Assembly (NCBI GenBank): GCA_965230565.1
Contig: CBDDLH010000011.1
Span: forward strand, 62,001 to 126,000
Direction of reading: 5' to 3'
Length of the DNA: 64,000 nt
DNA from: BCD1 sp965230565
Lineage (GTDB): Bacteria > Bacteroidota > Bacteroidia > Chitinophagales > Saprospiraceae
Shown here: positions 16,290-25,751 of the stretch, piece after piece
Position numbering within the stretch: the first letter of the stretch is position 1
Layout: each line of letters begins with the position of its first letter
Made by a program: the position numbers and the translations under genes
The notes under the pieces: generated by a model
What the model was told of the DNA's origin: nothing
The model's input: the letters and a program-made list of their open reading frames with translations, nothing else
The model's database searches: none

Positions 16290-18143
16290 ATGCGCGAAAC
16301 AAAATTTATTGAACAAAACCAGGAGAAATGGAACGAGTTTGAAAAGGTTCTGGAAAAAGGAACCGAAAACCCGGAAGAACTGAATGACCTCTTTATCCAG
16401 ATCACGGATGATCTTTCCTTTTCCCGTACTTTTTATCCCAACCGCTCCGTAAGGGTTTACCTCAACGGACTGGCCCAACGCGTATTTAACCGAATCTATA
16501 AAAACAAAAAATCCTTCCGTGGCCGATTTGTGAATTTCTGGTTTCAGGAGTTGCCGCAGCTGATGCACGAATCAAGGGTTGCTTTCCGGATATCGTTTTT
16601 TGTATTTGTTCTCTCCGTAGCGATTGGAGTATTATCATCTGCCATGGATCCTCAATTTGCTGAGGTAATCTTAGGACCTGATTATGTGGAAATGACCATT
16701 GACAATATTTCCTCCGGAGATCCTATGGCCGTATATAAGGATAAAGGAGCTTTTGGGATGTCTTTGGGTATTACGATGAATAACCTTTTTGTTTCCTTTC
16801 TCATTTTTGTTTTTGGCGCATTTTTCTCGATTGGTAGTATCATTCACATCATCAACAATGGAGTGATGGTAGGCGCTTTTCAGTACTTTTTCATTGAAAG
16901 GGATCTCTTTTGGGATTCTTTCCTGACCATCTGGATACACGGTACCCTGGAAATCTCAGCGATGGTGATTGCAGGGGCTGCAGGAATAACTATGGGGCGC
17001 GGGCTTGTTTTTCCGGGCAATTATTCCCGGGCCAAGGCATTCCAGCAATCGGCCAGAAGAGGGATCAAGATTATGGTAGGCATCATTCCCATCATTATTT
17101 TAGCGGGTTTCTTCGAAGGATATCTTACCAGGCATACGGAAACCCCGGAAATAGTGCGTGGCCTTTTCATTTTTATTTGCCTGGCTTTTGTGCTCACCTA
17201 TTTCGTGTGGTATCCGTGGATGTTAGGCAAAAGAGGCTTTGCCAAACCCTTAACTGATGTCCGTGTTTCCCCTGATAAGGATCAGCAGGTTGATTTCAAA
17301 CGAATAAAAAATGTCTCCATCCAGTTTGGGGATGTATTTGTCTTTTTCAAGAATAATTCGGGAGTGCTTTTATTGGCGAGTGCATTGGTGGCAGGGTTGT
17401 TTACAGTCATTACGTTTGCTCTGACAGATGCAGATCCGATAACCTTGTTTTATTTCCCAACCCGGCCTTTTGCAAGTTTAACCGTGATGAATCATTTTTT
17501 CTCTGCGGAGGTGCTGTCTTATATGCCGTTTTTGATGGGTGGCAGCATTGCTGTTCTTTCGTTCATAACTTTCACCTTGCTGCGCAGGGAAGAGCAGTTT
17601 ACTGAAAACTCGTCCATTGGTGTTCATATATGGAATCTTATTGCAGCCATCGTATGCGGAGGACTGGTGGAATTGGTTCTTTGGTTGAATTCCGGATTTA
17701 CGTTTTTGCTGTTTATTTTTGCAGTACCTCTCATTTTCCTATGGCAATATGCGGCTCATCGGGAACAGGTGAATATTTTCAAAGGACTTCCAAGAATGAA
17801 CAGTTTGCTGTCCGGCAACTACGGTAAACTCCTTGGAATTTTCTCCCTATTATTATTCGCTTCCTTATTCTTTTACTCTTTGGCGGATACTGCCCTTGTC
17901 AATTTCTTTTTCAGTGTGATCAACTGGGTGGTTCATTTTGATCAGTCTACGATGGATAATCTCTCCATCATCCTGCTGACGTTTTTCAATATGTTTTTAA
18001 TAAATCTGGTACTGGTTGTCATAACAGCCGGTGTTGGCATAGCCTACTACAATTTGCTGGAAGTAAACGAAGCCGGGGAATTACTTCGTAAGATCAAAAC
18101 CATCGACCTCAAGCGACGTATCCGGGGATTGGAGAGAGAGTAA
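16290..18143 (+). CDS. SpoIIM-like membrane protein fused to a second polytopic domain
   Basis: This is a 617-residue polytopic inner-membrane protein. Residues 1 to about 325 form a stage II sporulation protein M-like (DUF95) domain: the basic RNRIYKNKKSFRGRFVNFW segment, then helices with FIFGAFF-like, HIINNGVMVGAFQYF and WIHGTLEISAMVIAGAAG motifs. Residues about 340-617 carry six or so further helices unlike SpoIIM, with no recognised motif, and end in a basic cytoplasmic tail. Bacteroidota SpoIIM homologues are usually about 320 residues, so this looks like a gene fusion; no frameshift is needed to explain it. Function is unknown; the divergent RDD partner suggests a shared membrane complex. 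Confidence 0.75.
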   Translation: MRETKFIEQNQEKWNEFEKVLEKGTENPEELNDLFIQITDDLSFSRTFYPNRSVRVYLNGLAQRVFNRIYKNKKSFRGRFVNFWFQELPQLMHESRVAFRISFFVFVLSVAIGVLSSAMDPQFAEVILGPDYVEMTIDNISSGDPMAVYKDKGAFGMSLGITMNNLFVSFLIFVFGAFFSIGSIIHIINNGVMVGAFQYFFIERDLFWDSFLTIWIHGTLEISAMVIAGAAGITMGRGLVFPGNYSRAKAFQQSARRGIKIMVGIIPIIILAGFFEGYLTRHTETPEIVRGLFIFICLAFVLTYFVWYPWMLGKRGFAKPLTDVRVSPDKDQQVDFKRIKNVSIQFGDVFVFFKNNSGVLLLASALVAGLFTVITFALTDADPITLFYFPTRPFASLTVMNHFFSAEVLSYMPFLMGGSIAVLSFITFTLLRREEQFTENSSIGVHIWNLIAAIVCGGLVELVLWLNSGFTFLLFIFAVPLIFLWQYAAHREQVNIFKGLPRMNSLLSGNYGKLLGIFSLLLFASLFFYSLADTALVNFFFSVINWVVHFDQSTMDNLSIILLTFFNMFLINLVLVVITAGVGIAYYNLLEVNEAGELLRKIKTIDLKRRIRGLERE

Positions 18144-18815
18144 GGGGCATATTGTTCAAATTGAGCATACCGAAATCCCGAAAGAGGTTTTATATCGAGT
18201 GCACATGTAATGTCGGGATTGTTTAAGGAGTTCAAAGGGTTTCAAGGTTGTTTTAAAGGAGTTTCAGTTAACCCCTGTGAACTCTGTGCCTTCTCTGATT
18301 TCCCTGTGGTTAAAAGTTTTAATTCAACTTTTTGCGATAAAATTAATTTAGCTCAAAGTTATTCTGCCTCCAAACAATGTCAAACTGCGCAGCCGTCAAA
18401 TTCTCCTCCGAAGGAGGTTCAATCAAACGGGCGCAGCCCACAAAAAAAGGGCCACGCCGTCGCGCAGCCCCGTCATGTTTAGGGATTATGGGAGGTATGT
18501 TTGTTGTGGATAGTAAAATCGCTTGTAAATGAGGAGGTAATTCAAAAATCAAAACTTCCTTTTCAGCGCATTTGTCCATAAATCACGGCTCGATAAAAAT
18601 TGTTACCCCCTGATTACATTCCTTTTCGTATTTTTATAAAAAAATTGATTCTCAAATTCAGGCTAAGACTAAGGCGGAGGAAATATTTCCGTAATTGGAA
18701 AACTCATAATCAACTCTGAAATATTTGAGATGTAATAGTCCTAAATATCAACCTTAGCCTTAGCCTCTGCCTTAGCCTAATTCAGCTTGACTGAATACAA
18801 ATTGAACCCACAACT
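18144..18815. other. Gene-free 672-base gap with repeats
   Basis: No gene was found. There are gtttcaagg-type words at 18222-18270, and an aactctgtgccttctctgatt...ctgtggttaaaa text at 18280-18317 that recurs near 21240 and 24830. An imperfect long hairpin combines a caggctaagactaaggcgg arm near 18658-18680 with a cctctgccttagcctaattc arm near 18760-18785. The sigma-factor gene starts 30 bases after the second arm. No clear promoter consensus was found. Confidence 0.5.
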
Positions 18816-19406
18816 ATGCAGGGAAAAACCGCCCACGAAGATCAACGTTACGTCACCGGCCTGTTAAATAATGATCACCGTCTCATCCGGGAGATCTATC
18901 AGAAGTATTCCGGAGGTGTCAAAGCCCTGGTAATCCGCAATAGCGGGAATGTCCAGGATGCCGAAGACCTTTTCAACGAATTACTCATGGAGATTTGCAG
19001 TCAGGCCAGGAAAGGCAAATTTGTACTTACCTGCCCTTTTGATGCCTTTATCAAAATGATGGCTTACCGCCGTTGGGTGAATAAACTCAACAAAACCTCC
19101 AAAAAGATGGTAACATTTTCTGACATGCAAGGATATGATGATGTAGCCGATGAGGATGTGACTGAAAAGTCGGAAGCTTTTGACCTCATGGCCAAAAAAG
19201 AGGCTTTGTTCAAACAAAAACTGACCGAGCTCAGCGAGGGGTGCCGCGAGGTACTCAAACTATGCTGGACGGTGAAGCCGATGGAAAAAGTTGCCGAGAT
19301 GCTCGAAGTAACCTATGCCTATTTGCGCAAGCGCAAATCCGTCTGTATGAAAAAACTGACGGAGATGGTACGGGAAAGCCAGGAGTATAAGGTAATGCTT
19401 GGATGA
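18816..19406 (+). CDS. RNA polymerase sigma factor, ECF-like
   Basis: This 196-residue sigma-70 family protein has regions 2 and 4 only. Region 2 contains HRLIREIYQKYSGGVKALVIRNSGNVQDAEDLFNE in the usual spacing, and region 4 contains LSEGCREVLKLCW...MEKVAEMLEVTYAYLRKRKSVCMKKL as the -35-binding HTH. The next gene encodes a single-pass membrane protein with the layout of an anti-sigma factor, as is common for ECF pairs in Bacteroidota. The activating signal is not evident. Confidence 0.85.
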   Translation: MQGKTAHEDQRYVTGLLNNDHRLIREIYQKYSGGVKALVIRNSGNVQDAEDLFNELLMEICSQARKGKFVLTCPFDAFIKMMAYRRWVNKLNKTSKKMVTFSDMQGYDDVADEDVTEKSEAFDLMAKKEALFKQKLTELSEGCREVLKLCWTVKPMEKVAEMLEVTYAYLRKRKSVCMKKLTEMVRESQEYKVMLG

Positions 19407-19518
19407 TAGAATGTTAATATTGAGAATCAAAACAGTCTCGTAGAGACTATATATTTTTACTGGGTATCAAGTTCCCAGATGCTAACTGAGGACGAAGTGC
19501 TCAGATAAAAAGAAAGAA

Positions 19519-20268
19519 ATGGAAAAATTTTACGAACATATAGAAGATTATTTAACCGGCAACCTCTCCGAAGAGGACAAGAAAGCCTTTGAAAAGGCGC
19601 TGGAGGAACAGCCTGAGTTGAAGGAAGAGTTAGCCCTTTATCAGGAGATCGAAGGCGTTTTGGCTGACGATGCCCGGCATGAGCAGGAAAATGCAGCTGT
19701 TCAGGAAACGCTTTCTTCGATGAGTAAGCAATTTTTTGCCGAAGAGCAAAAAGAAGCAAAGGTCATCACCCTGCAGCGGAGTCAATGGATCAGAAGAATT
19801 GCTGTAGCGGCGGCTGTAGTTTTGGTCATCGTTTTTGCATGGCCATATCTGCAACCCGCCGGAGTACCTCAATACGCAGACCTGGCAGACCATCCAACGG
19901 CATCATTTACCGAAATGGGCGGTGCTGAAACCCTTTTACCCCAGGCAGAACAGGCGTTTAATGCAGGTGATTACGCCGGAGCCATTCAACCATTACAAAC
20001 CTATCTTTTGGACAATGATGGTGATACCCAGGCATGGTTTTATTTGGGCATTGCTTTACTTGAAACCGGGGCTCACGATCAGGCAGAAACTTTATTCAAA
20101 CAGATCAGTACTTTAGATTCAGCATATAAAACAGAGGCCATTTGGTACCTTGCGTTGACAGCTTTGAAAAAAGAAGATCTTGATAATTGTAAGACATTTT
20201 TGCAGCAGATCCCTGAGGGGAGTGGACATTATGAGGAAGCACAGAAGGTGTTGAAGCGCTTGGATTAG
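19519..20268 (+). CDS. Anti-sigma-like membrane protein with periplasmic TPRs
   Basis: This is a 249-residue protein. The N-terminal cytoplasmic helix bundle (HIEDYLTGNLSEEDKKAFEKAL, then ELKEELALYQEIEGVL) looks like an anti-sigma domain, without the zinc-binding HxxxCxxC motif. A single membrane helix follows at about residues 93-111 (IAVAAAVVLVIVFAWPYL). The periplasmic part carries tetratricopeptide repeats (AEQAFNAGDYAGAIQPLQTY, AWFYLGIALLETGAHDQA, AIWYLALTALKKEDLDNC). It lies 112 bases after the ECF sigma gene. TPRs in place of a sensor domain suggest that protein-protein contact in the periplasm controls sigma release (inference). Confidence 0.8.
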   Translation: MEKFYEHIEDYLTGNLSEEDKKAFEKALEEQPELKEELALYQEIEGVLADDARHEQENAAVQETLSSMSKQFFAEEQKEAKVITLQRSQWIRRIAVAAAVVLVIVFAWPYLQPAGVPQYADLADHPTASFTEMGGAETLLPQAEQAFNAGDYAGAIQPLQTYLLDNDGDTQAWFYLGIALLETGAHDQAETLFKQISTLDSAYKTEAIWYLALTALKKEDLDNCKTFLQQIPEGSGHYEEAQKVLKRLD

Positions 20269-20469
20269 TCTTCAGGCTTCAGTCCACAGTCTGCAGTACC
20301 AGTTGGCAGTGGGGATTGAGTTAGGAGTGTGGGTTTGTTTAACGGCTTACGACTTACGGTGGACGATTGACGGTTTGTATGAAGGGAAGCTGTTTCGTAG
20401 AGTTTTTACAAAGAAAAAATATTTTCCATTTACTTGTTCAACATTACATATTCGGCAAAATAAAGCTAA

Positions 20470-21162
20470 ATGAAAGGAGTTACTAGAAAGGTTTGGGTGT
20501 TGGCCTTTTTACTTATTATTTTTGGGTGTAAAAAGCCCCAGGAATTAAAATTTGAACAAATTGTTAATACCCAAATAGAGAAAGAGAATTTATTTGTAAG
20601 GGCGTGTCAACCTAGTGACACAATATTTAGGGACTCTTTTTTTATTAGGTATGAATGTATAAATGAAATAGAGGGAGAGTTCATACTATTTTGGGGGAAT
20701 GACAAATTCACAAGGGCTTTCTCTGATACTTTTTCCTGTATTTCAAATAGGGGAATTGATTGTGACTATCTTCCTTATGTTGAATTAGTGGACAAAGATT
20801 ACATATACTTAAAAAGAGGTACTGATGGATCTAGTGCAATGAATTGTGAGCCAATTTTCTTCGAACAGATAATTCTACCTAAGGATATAACAAGTGTTCC
20901 TGTTAGAAATTTCCTTTTTATTAAACTGGAAGATTCAATTTCAATTGCATCCAATGGCTACGATAAAATTTATGCGACACATCATTTAAAACAATTGGAA
21001 TGGGAATTTGAATTAAATCCAACGCCAACTAAATTATTTAGGACTCTTCAGGCTTCATTTGACACCCTTTATATTTCAAATGGAGCATTATATGTTAATT
21101 ACTTTGTTGAAGAAAACGATGAAATTTCGATTGTAAAAAAGAAATTTAAATTAGCCCAATAA
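20470..21162 (+). CDS. Hypothetical lipoprotein
   Basis: This 230-residue protein has a lipoprotein signal (MKGVTRKVWVLAFLLIIFGCKK; the Cys is at about residue 20). The mature region is beta-rich and contains four or so cysteines, with CEPIFFEQIILPKD and a repeated ...TLYISNGALYVNYFVE segment. The gene is clearly more AT-rich than its neighbours, much like the small gene at 8460. That may indicate transfer or relaxed codon use. No family was recognised. It is flanked by word repeats on both sides. Confidence 0.55.
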   Translation: MKGVTRKVWVLAFLLIIFGCKKPQELKFEQIVNTQIEKENLFVRACQPSDTIFRDSFFIRYECINEIEGEFILFWGNDKFTRAFSDTFSCISNRGIDCDYLPYVELVDKDYIYLKRGTDGSSAMNCEPIFFEQIILPKDITSVPVRNFLFIKLEDSISIASNGYDKIYATHHLKQLEWEFELNPTPTKLFRTLQASFDTLYISNGALYVNYFVEENDEISIVKKKFKLAQ

Positions 21163-21335
21163 AACAAGTCTCTGTATGTGGAATTGGCTCAAAGGAAGGT
21201 CTAAAATGCAAATTTGGTCTTGAGTAAGCAAGAAACTCTGAGTACTCTGTGCCTTCTCTCTTCCCTCTGTGGTTAAAAACCCGCAACTCGTAACCCGCAA
21301 CCCGTAACCCGCAACCCGCAACCCGCAACCCGTTC
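21163..21335. repeat. Convergent gap with aacccgcaac-type repeats
   Basis: The gap between two convergent genes contains an aactctgagtactctgtgcc...ctgtggttaaaa text at 21231-21278, then at 21279-21333 about eight near-tandem copies of the 7-base word aacccgc/aacccgt. The same word occurs near 415-442 and 39640-39660. Confidence 0.65.
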
Positions 21336-21791
21336 CTACTCCTCCACAAAATTCACCTGCTCCTTCAATTCCGGATTTGATTTCCAGAACTCGGCCCATA
21401 ATTGGTGGCTTGCCGCAAAAACGACTTTTTTACCAAACGAACCGGGTGTTTTAAAAGTGAGCGTAACCAGTTTGAGGAAAAGGAAGTTTTGCTCCTGGAG
21501 AGATTCGATGTTGTGCCAGGGGTAGCGGTAGTGTTTGATGTAATTGGTAACAAAAACGTATTGATCATCCATTTCAACCCGCTTCAGGCGCATTAGGGTG
21601 AAATATAGCACTACCAGTCCTGTGATATAAAAAATTGCGGAACCCAATCGCATATAATTGCCAGGGATCTCTCCGTAAAGTTCCCGGTTGGTTATGAAAA
21701 CCGACAGGGTGAATGCACCAAAAAACACGATCCAGAAAATGGGCAAAAACAACCGGTAAAATAATGTCGCGTTGGTAGATACTCTTTCCAT
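21336..21791 (-). CDS. Hypothetical two-helix membrane protein
   Basis: This 151-residue inner-membrane protein has two helices (LFLPIFWIVFFGAFTLSVFI and LGSAIFYITGLVVLYFTLM). They are followed by a cytoplasmic beta-rich domain with VEMDDQYVFVTNYIKHYRYPWHNIESL and VTLTFKTPGSFGKKVVFAAS. The domain reads like a small PH-like (YdbS/bPH-type) fold, but this is only an impression. It lies 63 bases downstream of tatC on the same strand. Confidence 0.6.
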   Translation of the reverse strand: MERVSTNATLFYRLFLPIFWIVFFGAFTLSVFITNRELYGEIPGNYMRLGSAIFYITGLVVLYFTLMRLKRVEMDDQYVFVTNYIKHYRYPWHNIESLQEQNFLFLKLVTLTFKTPGSFGKKVVFAASHQLWAEFWKSNPELKEQVNFVEE

Positions 21792-21854
21792 GAAATAATT
21801 ATTCTTTTTTGGCCTGGGATTTAGTTGTAAGTTTTGGAGCCTTGTTTAATTAAA

Positions 21855-22739
21855 TCAGGCAGCCATTTCTTTTTGAAGTTGCTTCTCCACCCTTCTGGAG
21901 ATGAAAATACTCAGTTCGTAAAGAACGTATAAAGGTATTCCGATGAGGAATTGTGTAATTACATCGGGAGGGGTGATCAAAGCCGACAACAGCAAAACAC
22001 CAATGATGGAGTGCTTACGATATTTTCGCATAGCAGCCGGTGTAACCAATCCTACTCTTGAGAGAAAATAAACAACTACCGGCAGTTCAAATATCAGCCC
22101 GGCAGGAGCAGTAAACATTACCATATAGCTGATGACCGATGCCAGGGTTGGAATATTATTTACCCTTGGCAGTACAAAATTTCCAAGGAAGTTGATGGCA
22201 AAGGGAGCAATGATGAAGTATCCAAACAGAACGCCCAGGAAGAAGAGGAATGAGCAAATGAAAACGATACCTCTTGTCGCTTTTTTCTCCTTGGCATATA
22301 ACCCGGGACTTACGAATTTCCAGAATTGGTAAAAAACAAAAGGGAAAGCCACAAAAAAACCAGCGATGAAAGCCACTTTAATACTTGTGATAAAAGGTTC
22401 CGCAAAACCGATGGCCTGAATGTCCAGTTCGGGAGGAGAGAAACAAAGTGCTTTTGAAATCCCGATCATCTCAGAAAACTCGCAAAACATCTTGTAGGAG
22501 AAAAATCCTTCATCAAAGGGGCCGAGGATGACAGTATCAAAAAGCCAGCCTTTTACAACAAAAAGAATAACCCCAAGGGTAACAATGGCCGCGAGAGCTT
22601 TAAGGATACGTCCACGCAATTCTTCCAAATGATCCAGAAAACTCATTTCAGGACCTTGACCATCTTCAGTCAGATCTTTGTCTACATCTATTTGATCTAG
22701 TGGCATCCTGTTTTTTTTATTACTGATCTTTTCACTCAT
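21855..22739 (-). CDS. tatC: Sec-independent protein translocase TatC
   Basis: This 294-residue, six-helix core of the twin-arginine translocase recognises RR signal peptides of folded exported proteins. The conserved FLDHLEELRGRILKALAAI start, the EPFITSIKVAFIAGFFVAFPFVFYQ segment with the essential Glu/Phe-Pro positions, and the late ...TAPAGLIFELPVVVYFLSRVG motif with its Glu are all present. The N-terminal extension before MSFLDH is about 30 residues longer than in E. coli. tatA/B-type genes are not adjacent. A candidate -7 element lies at 22790-22797. Confidence 0.95.
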   Translation of the reverse strand: MSEKISNKKNRMPLDQIDVDKDLTEDGQGPEMSFLDHLEELRGRILKALAAIVTLGVILFVVKGWLFDTVILGPFDEGFFSYKMFCEFSEMIGISKALCFSPPELDIQAIGFAEPFITSIKVAFIAGFFVAFPFVFYQFWKFVSPGLYAKEKKATRGIVFICSFLFFLGVLFGYFIIAPFAINFLGNFVLPRVNNIPTLASVISYMVMFTAPAGLIFELPVVVYFLSRVGLVTPAAMRKYRKHSIIGVLLLSALITPPDVITQFLIGIPLYVLYELSIFISRRVEKQLQKEMAA

Positions 22740-23073
22740 CGTTGATGATTTGGATAGCTCAAAACCTCAGGAGTTTAAACAATCAAGGACAAATGTAGAA
22801 ATTTTTTTTCTCGCTTTTGTTACTTTTTGAAAATCTGACATTATTAGAACGTAGCTTATCGACAAAGCAAGGGTTTTTGCCCATCAACTGTTTCAACAAA
22901 TTCAGTGGATCTGACTTCCAGATATCCACTTTTCTAAACCGCGTATTTAACATTAAACTGATCAAAGGGTGCCTGGCACGCTATTGATGCTTTTTTGCCC
23001 GGACATTTTTTGGGATGTATTGCCCAGTGTCCGCCCTGGAGATCTATTGTCTAATTTTAAAATCGACTAAACC
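22740..23073. other. 334-base divergent intergenic region between tatC and gldM
   Basis: No gene is seen. On the minus strand TACATTTG (22790-22797) matches the -7 consensus about 50 bases upstream of tatC. On the plus strand no consensus promoter was found before gldM. In particular there is no gldK or gldL, which often precede gldM. Confidence 0.5.
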
Positions 23074-24588
23074 ATGTCAATTCCGAAACAACCCCGGCAG
23101 TTGATGATTAACCTGATGTATATCGTTCTGACCGCTATTCTGGCGCTGAATGTTTCTGCAGAAATTCTCAATGCCTTCCATTCGATCGATGAAAGTATGG
23201 AAGACAGCAGCGAGATCGTCAGCGCCTCCAATATGCAAATTTTCAATGCTATAAAAACACAGGCAGATTCCTATTCACAGTTTCAGCATCTGCATGAAAA
23301 GGCCACCTCCGTTATGGAACTCTCAGGTGATTTTTATGATTATGTCGAGGATTTGAAACAGACCATAATTGAGGAAGCCGGCGGTTTGGATGAAACAGGT
23401 CAGGCCGTAAGAAAAACGGATAAAGATATTACCACCCGCATGCTGGTCAATGAAGGCAAAGGAAATGAGTTGCAGCAGAAAGTTCAGGAAGTCAGGGCTC
23501 AGTTGCTGAATCTGCTGGATGAAGAAGAACGCAATGTGCTTCAGGCAGCCATTCCGCTAATTATCAGAGATATTCCCCAAAAAACAGATAAAAAGGATTG
23601 GGCACAATTCACCTTCCAGCAGATGCCGGTGGCAGCAGTGTTGCCCATTTTGAGTAAGTTCCAACAGGATGTTCGCATTTCCGAAACGGTTTTACTGAAT
23701 TATTTTCTGGGCAAGACGGGTATTGAGGTAAATAAACCGGATGCCTATATTCCAATCATTTCGATGGAAAAAAGTTACCTCACCAGAGGAGAAACTTTCC
23801 AGGGAGAGATCAGCCTGGCTGCCTACAGCTCTACTGCTGATAATATTGCCATTTGGGTGGATGGAGAACAACTTGAAGTAGAAAATGGAAAAGCGCTGTT
23901 TACCAAATCCATCGGTGGATCAGGAACCAGAAGTCACCGTATGAAAATTGAATTGACCAATCCGGTAACTGGTGAAGTTGAATCTTTTGAACGGGAGTTC
24001 AGCTATGAAGTTGGTTCGAAGTCGGTTACGGTTGCTGCAGACAAAATGAATGTGCTCTATGTTGGAGTTGAAAATCCGATCTCCATTTCTGCCGCAGGAG
24101 TATCAAGTAGTTCTGTCAGGGTGAGGGCGAGTGGCACGGAACTTTCTAAAGTCTCGGGTAATCAATATATCGCCAAACCCTCGCGACCCGGTACTGCTGA
24201 GATCACGGTGAGCGGGGAAGGACTATCCCCTCAGGTTTTCGAATACAGGGTCAAGAAAATCCCCAACCCAGTAATTCAGTTGGGACGAAGCAGAGGCGGA
24301 TCCATGAGTGCCTCAGAGATGCGTGTACAGGAAGGACTCATTCCCGTATTGGAAGGATTTGATTTCAATGCCCGCTGTAATATTATCTCTTTTGAGGTAG
24401 CACGGGTACCCAGGAATGATGACCCCCGGATTGCAGATAATCAGGGCGGAAAATTCAGCGGCAGAGCCCTCAATATTGTTAAAGCTGCTAAACGTAATGA
24501 CGTGTATTACTTCGATGATATAAGAGTCAAATGCCCGGGAGATGAAAATACCCGAAAGATGAACGGATTGATATTCAAGATTAAATAA
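23074..24588 (+). CDS. gldM: Gliding motility / type IX secretion protein GldM
   Basis: This 504-residue single-pass protein forms the GldLM rotary motor and the periplasmic shaft of the type IX secretion system. It begins SIPKQPRQLMINLMYIVLTAILALNVSAEIL, in which the N-terminal helix carries the motor-facing residues. A long coiled periplasmic part follows (LQQKVQEVRAQLLNLLDEEER), then the Ig-like D2-D4 domains, for example ISMEKSYLTRGETFQGEI and NVLYVGVENPISISAAG, ending MNGLIFKIK. The length fits the family. gldN follows 330 bases downstream on the same strand. Confidence 0.95.
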   Translation: MSIPKQPRQLMINLMYIVLTAILALNVSAEILNAFHSIDESMEDSSEIVSASNMQIFNAIKTQADSYSQFQHLHEKATSVMELSGDFYDYVEDLKQTIIEEAGGLDETGQAVRKTDKDITTRMLVNEGKGNELQQKVQEVRAQLLNLLDEEERNVLQAAIPLIIRDIPQKTDKKDWAQFTFQQMPVAAVLPILSKFQQDVRISETVLLNYFLGKTGIEVNKPDAYIPIISMEKSYLTRGETFQGEISLAAYSSTADNIAIWVDGEQLEVENGKALFTKSIGGSGTRSHRMKIELTNPVTGEVESFEREFSYEVGSKSVTVAADKMNVLYVGVENPISISAAGVSSSSVRVRASGTELSKVSGNQYIAKPSRPGTAEITVSGEGLSPQVFEYRVKKIPNPVIQLGRSRGGSMSASEMRVQEGLIPVLEGFDFNARCNIISFEVARVPRNDDPRIADNQGGKFSGRALNIVKAAKRNDVYYFDDIRVKCPGDENTRKMNGLIFKIK

Positions 24589-24709
24589 AAAATGTTCTCA
24601 AGGTTTTGCCTTTGCACAGCCAGCGGGATGAAAGGGGACATCGCAGATCTGCGTGCACAAAGTGCCAGGACCTTGTCGAAGGAAAAAACAACTTCGGATT
24701 CAAACATCA

Positions 24710-24775
24710 AGAGGGAGCGGGCAAAATGATGCCAAAGTGCACGTTTTGCCTAATCCCCACTCCCTCTGCTTTTTA
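24710..24775 (+). terminator. Hairpin between gldM and gldN
   Basis: Imperfect arms agagggagcgggcaaaa (24710-24726) and ttttgcc...ccactccctct (24744-24767) are followed by gcttttt. This could terminate or attenuate transcription after gldM. The rest of the 329-base gap holds a ctctgtgcctcctcagtg word (about 24838) and no gene. Confidence 0.4.
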
Positions 24776-24917
24776 AAACTTCGAAATTGGAAATTCAATA
24801 TTCGTTATTCTGCGGTTCTGCCAACTAAGCTCAGTGTCCTCTGTGCCTCCTCAGTGACCCCTGTGTTTAAAAGATCAGAAACAACAACTAAACTCAACAT
24901 ATTCAAAATTCACTATT

Positions 24918-25748
24918 ATGAAAAAACTCTTTTTGCTAAGCCTTGTTTTCACTTTATCTATCGCTGTTCAGGCACAAGTCATCACTTTTGAAGCGGACGA
25001 ACCTCCAATGGACGGTATTGTCGACCGCAGCGAACTCAATACGAACAAAGCGCTTCCCTATCCTCCAATTCGAGCAGCCGATATTCTTTGGGAAAAGCGC
25101 ATCTGGCGGGTGATAGATACCCGGGAAAAAATCAATCTTCCTTTCAGATATCCTGAACAATATTTATACACTATTTTGGAAGATGGTATCCGGTCAGGTG
25201 AGTTGACCGCCTATGATCCTATGGATGATAAATTTACCACTCCAATGGCCCCAAAAGACCTTTTTGATCAACTCTATACCAAAGACACCGTCGAGATCAT
25301 TGAGCCTGTCTCAGGGAAGATCACGCTAAGAGAAATCGTCAATACTTTCGATCCTGAAGACATCATTTGTTATCGGGTAAAAGAGATCTGGTATTTCGAC
25401 ACCCGCACCTCTACTCAAAAAGTCAGGATACTGGGCATTGCGCCAATGTTGAAAGTGGAAAAGGAATTGAGTGGTATCAGTTATGAAAAGCCTTTATTCT
25501 GGATTTATTATCCTCATGCCAGGGATTATCTGTCCGGCTACCAGGTATTCAATGACGAGAATGATTTTGGCAATGCCAGCTGGGAAGACCTGTTCGAAAT
25601 GCGCATGTTCTCCAGTTACATCATGAAGGAATCAAATGTCCACGACCGCCGCCTGAGCGGTTACCTCTCCGGACGAGATCTGTTGCTGGAATCTCATTTG
25701 ATCGAACAGGAACTCTTCAACCGGGAACAGGATGTATGGTCGAAATAG
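24918..25748 (+). CDS. gldN: Gliding motility / type IX secretion protein GldN
   Basis: This is a 276-residue periplasmic component of the type IX secretion system, which forms a ring with GldK under the outer membrane. The signal peptide is MKKLFLLSLVFTLSIAVQAQ. Family motifs include IRAADILWEKRIWRVIDTRE, LPFRYPEQYLYTILEDGI, the KEIWYFDTRTSTQKVRILGIAP segment and FWIYYPHARDYLSGYQVFN. It follows gldM. gldK and gldL are not in the window, so in this organism the core genes appear to be split between loci. Confidence 0.95.
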   Translation: MKKLFLLSLVFTLSIAVQAQVITFEADEPPMDGIVDRSELNTNKALPYPPIRAADILWEKRIWRVIDTREKINLPFRYPEQYLYTILEDGIRSGELTAYDPMDDKFTTPMAPKDLFDQLYTKDTVEIIEPVSGKITLREIVNTFDPEDIICYRVKEIWYFDTRTSTQKVRILGIAPMLKVEKELSGISYEKPLFWIYYPHARDYLSGYQVFNDENDFGNASWEDLFEMRMFSSYIMKESNVHDRRLSGYLSGRDLLLESHLIEQELFNREQDVWSK

Positions 25749-25751
25749 AAA

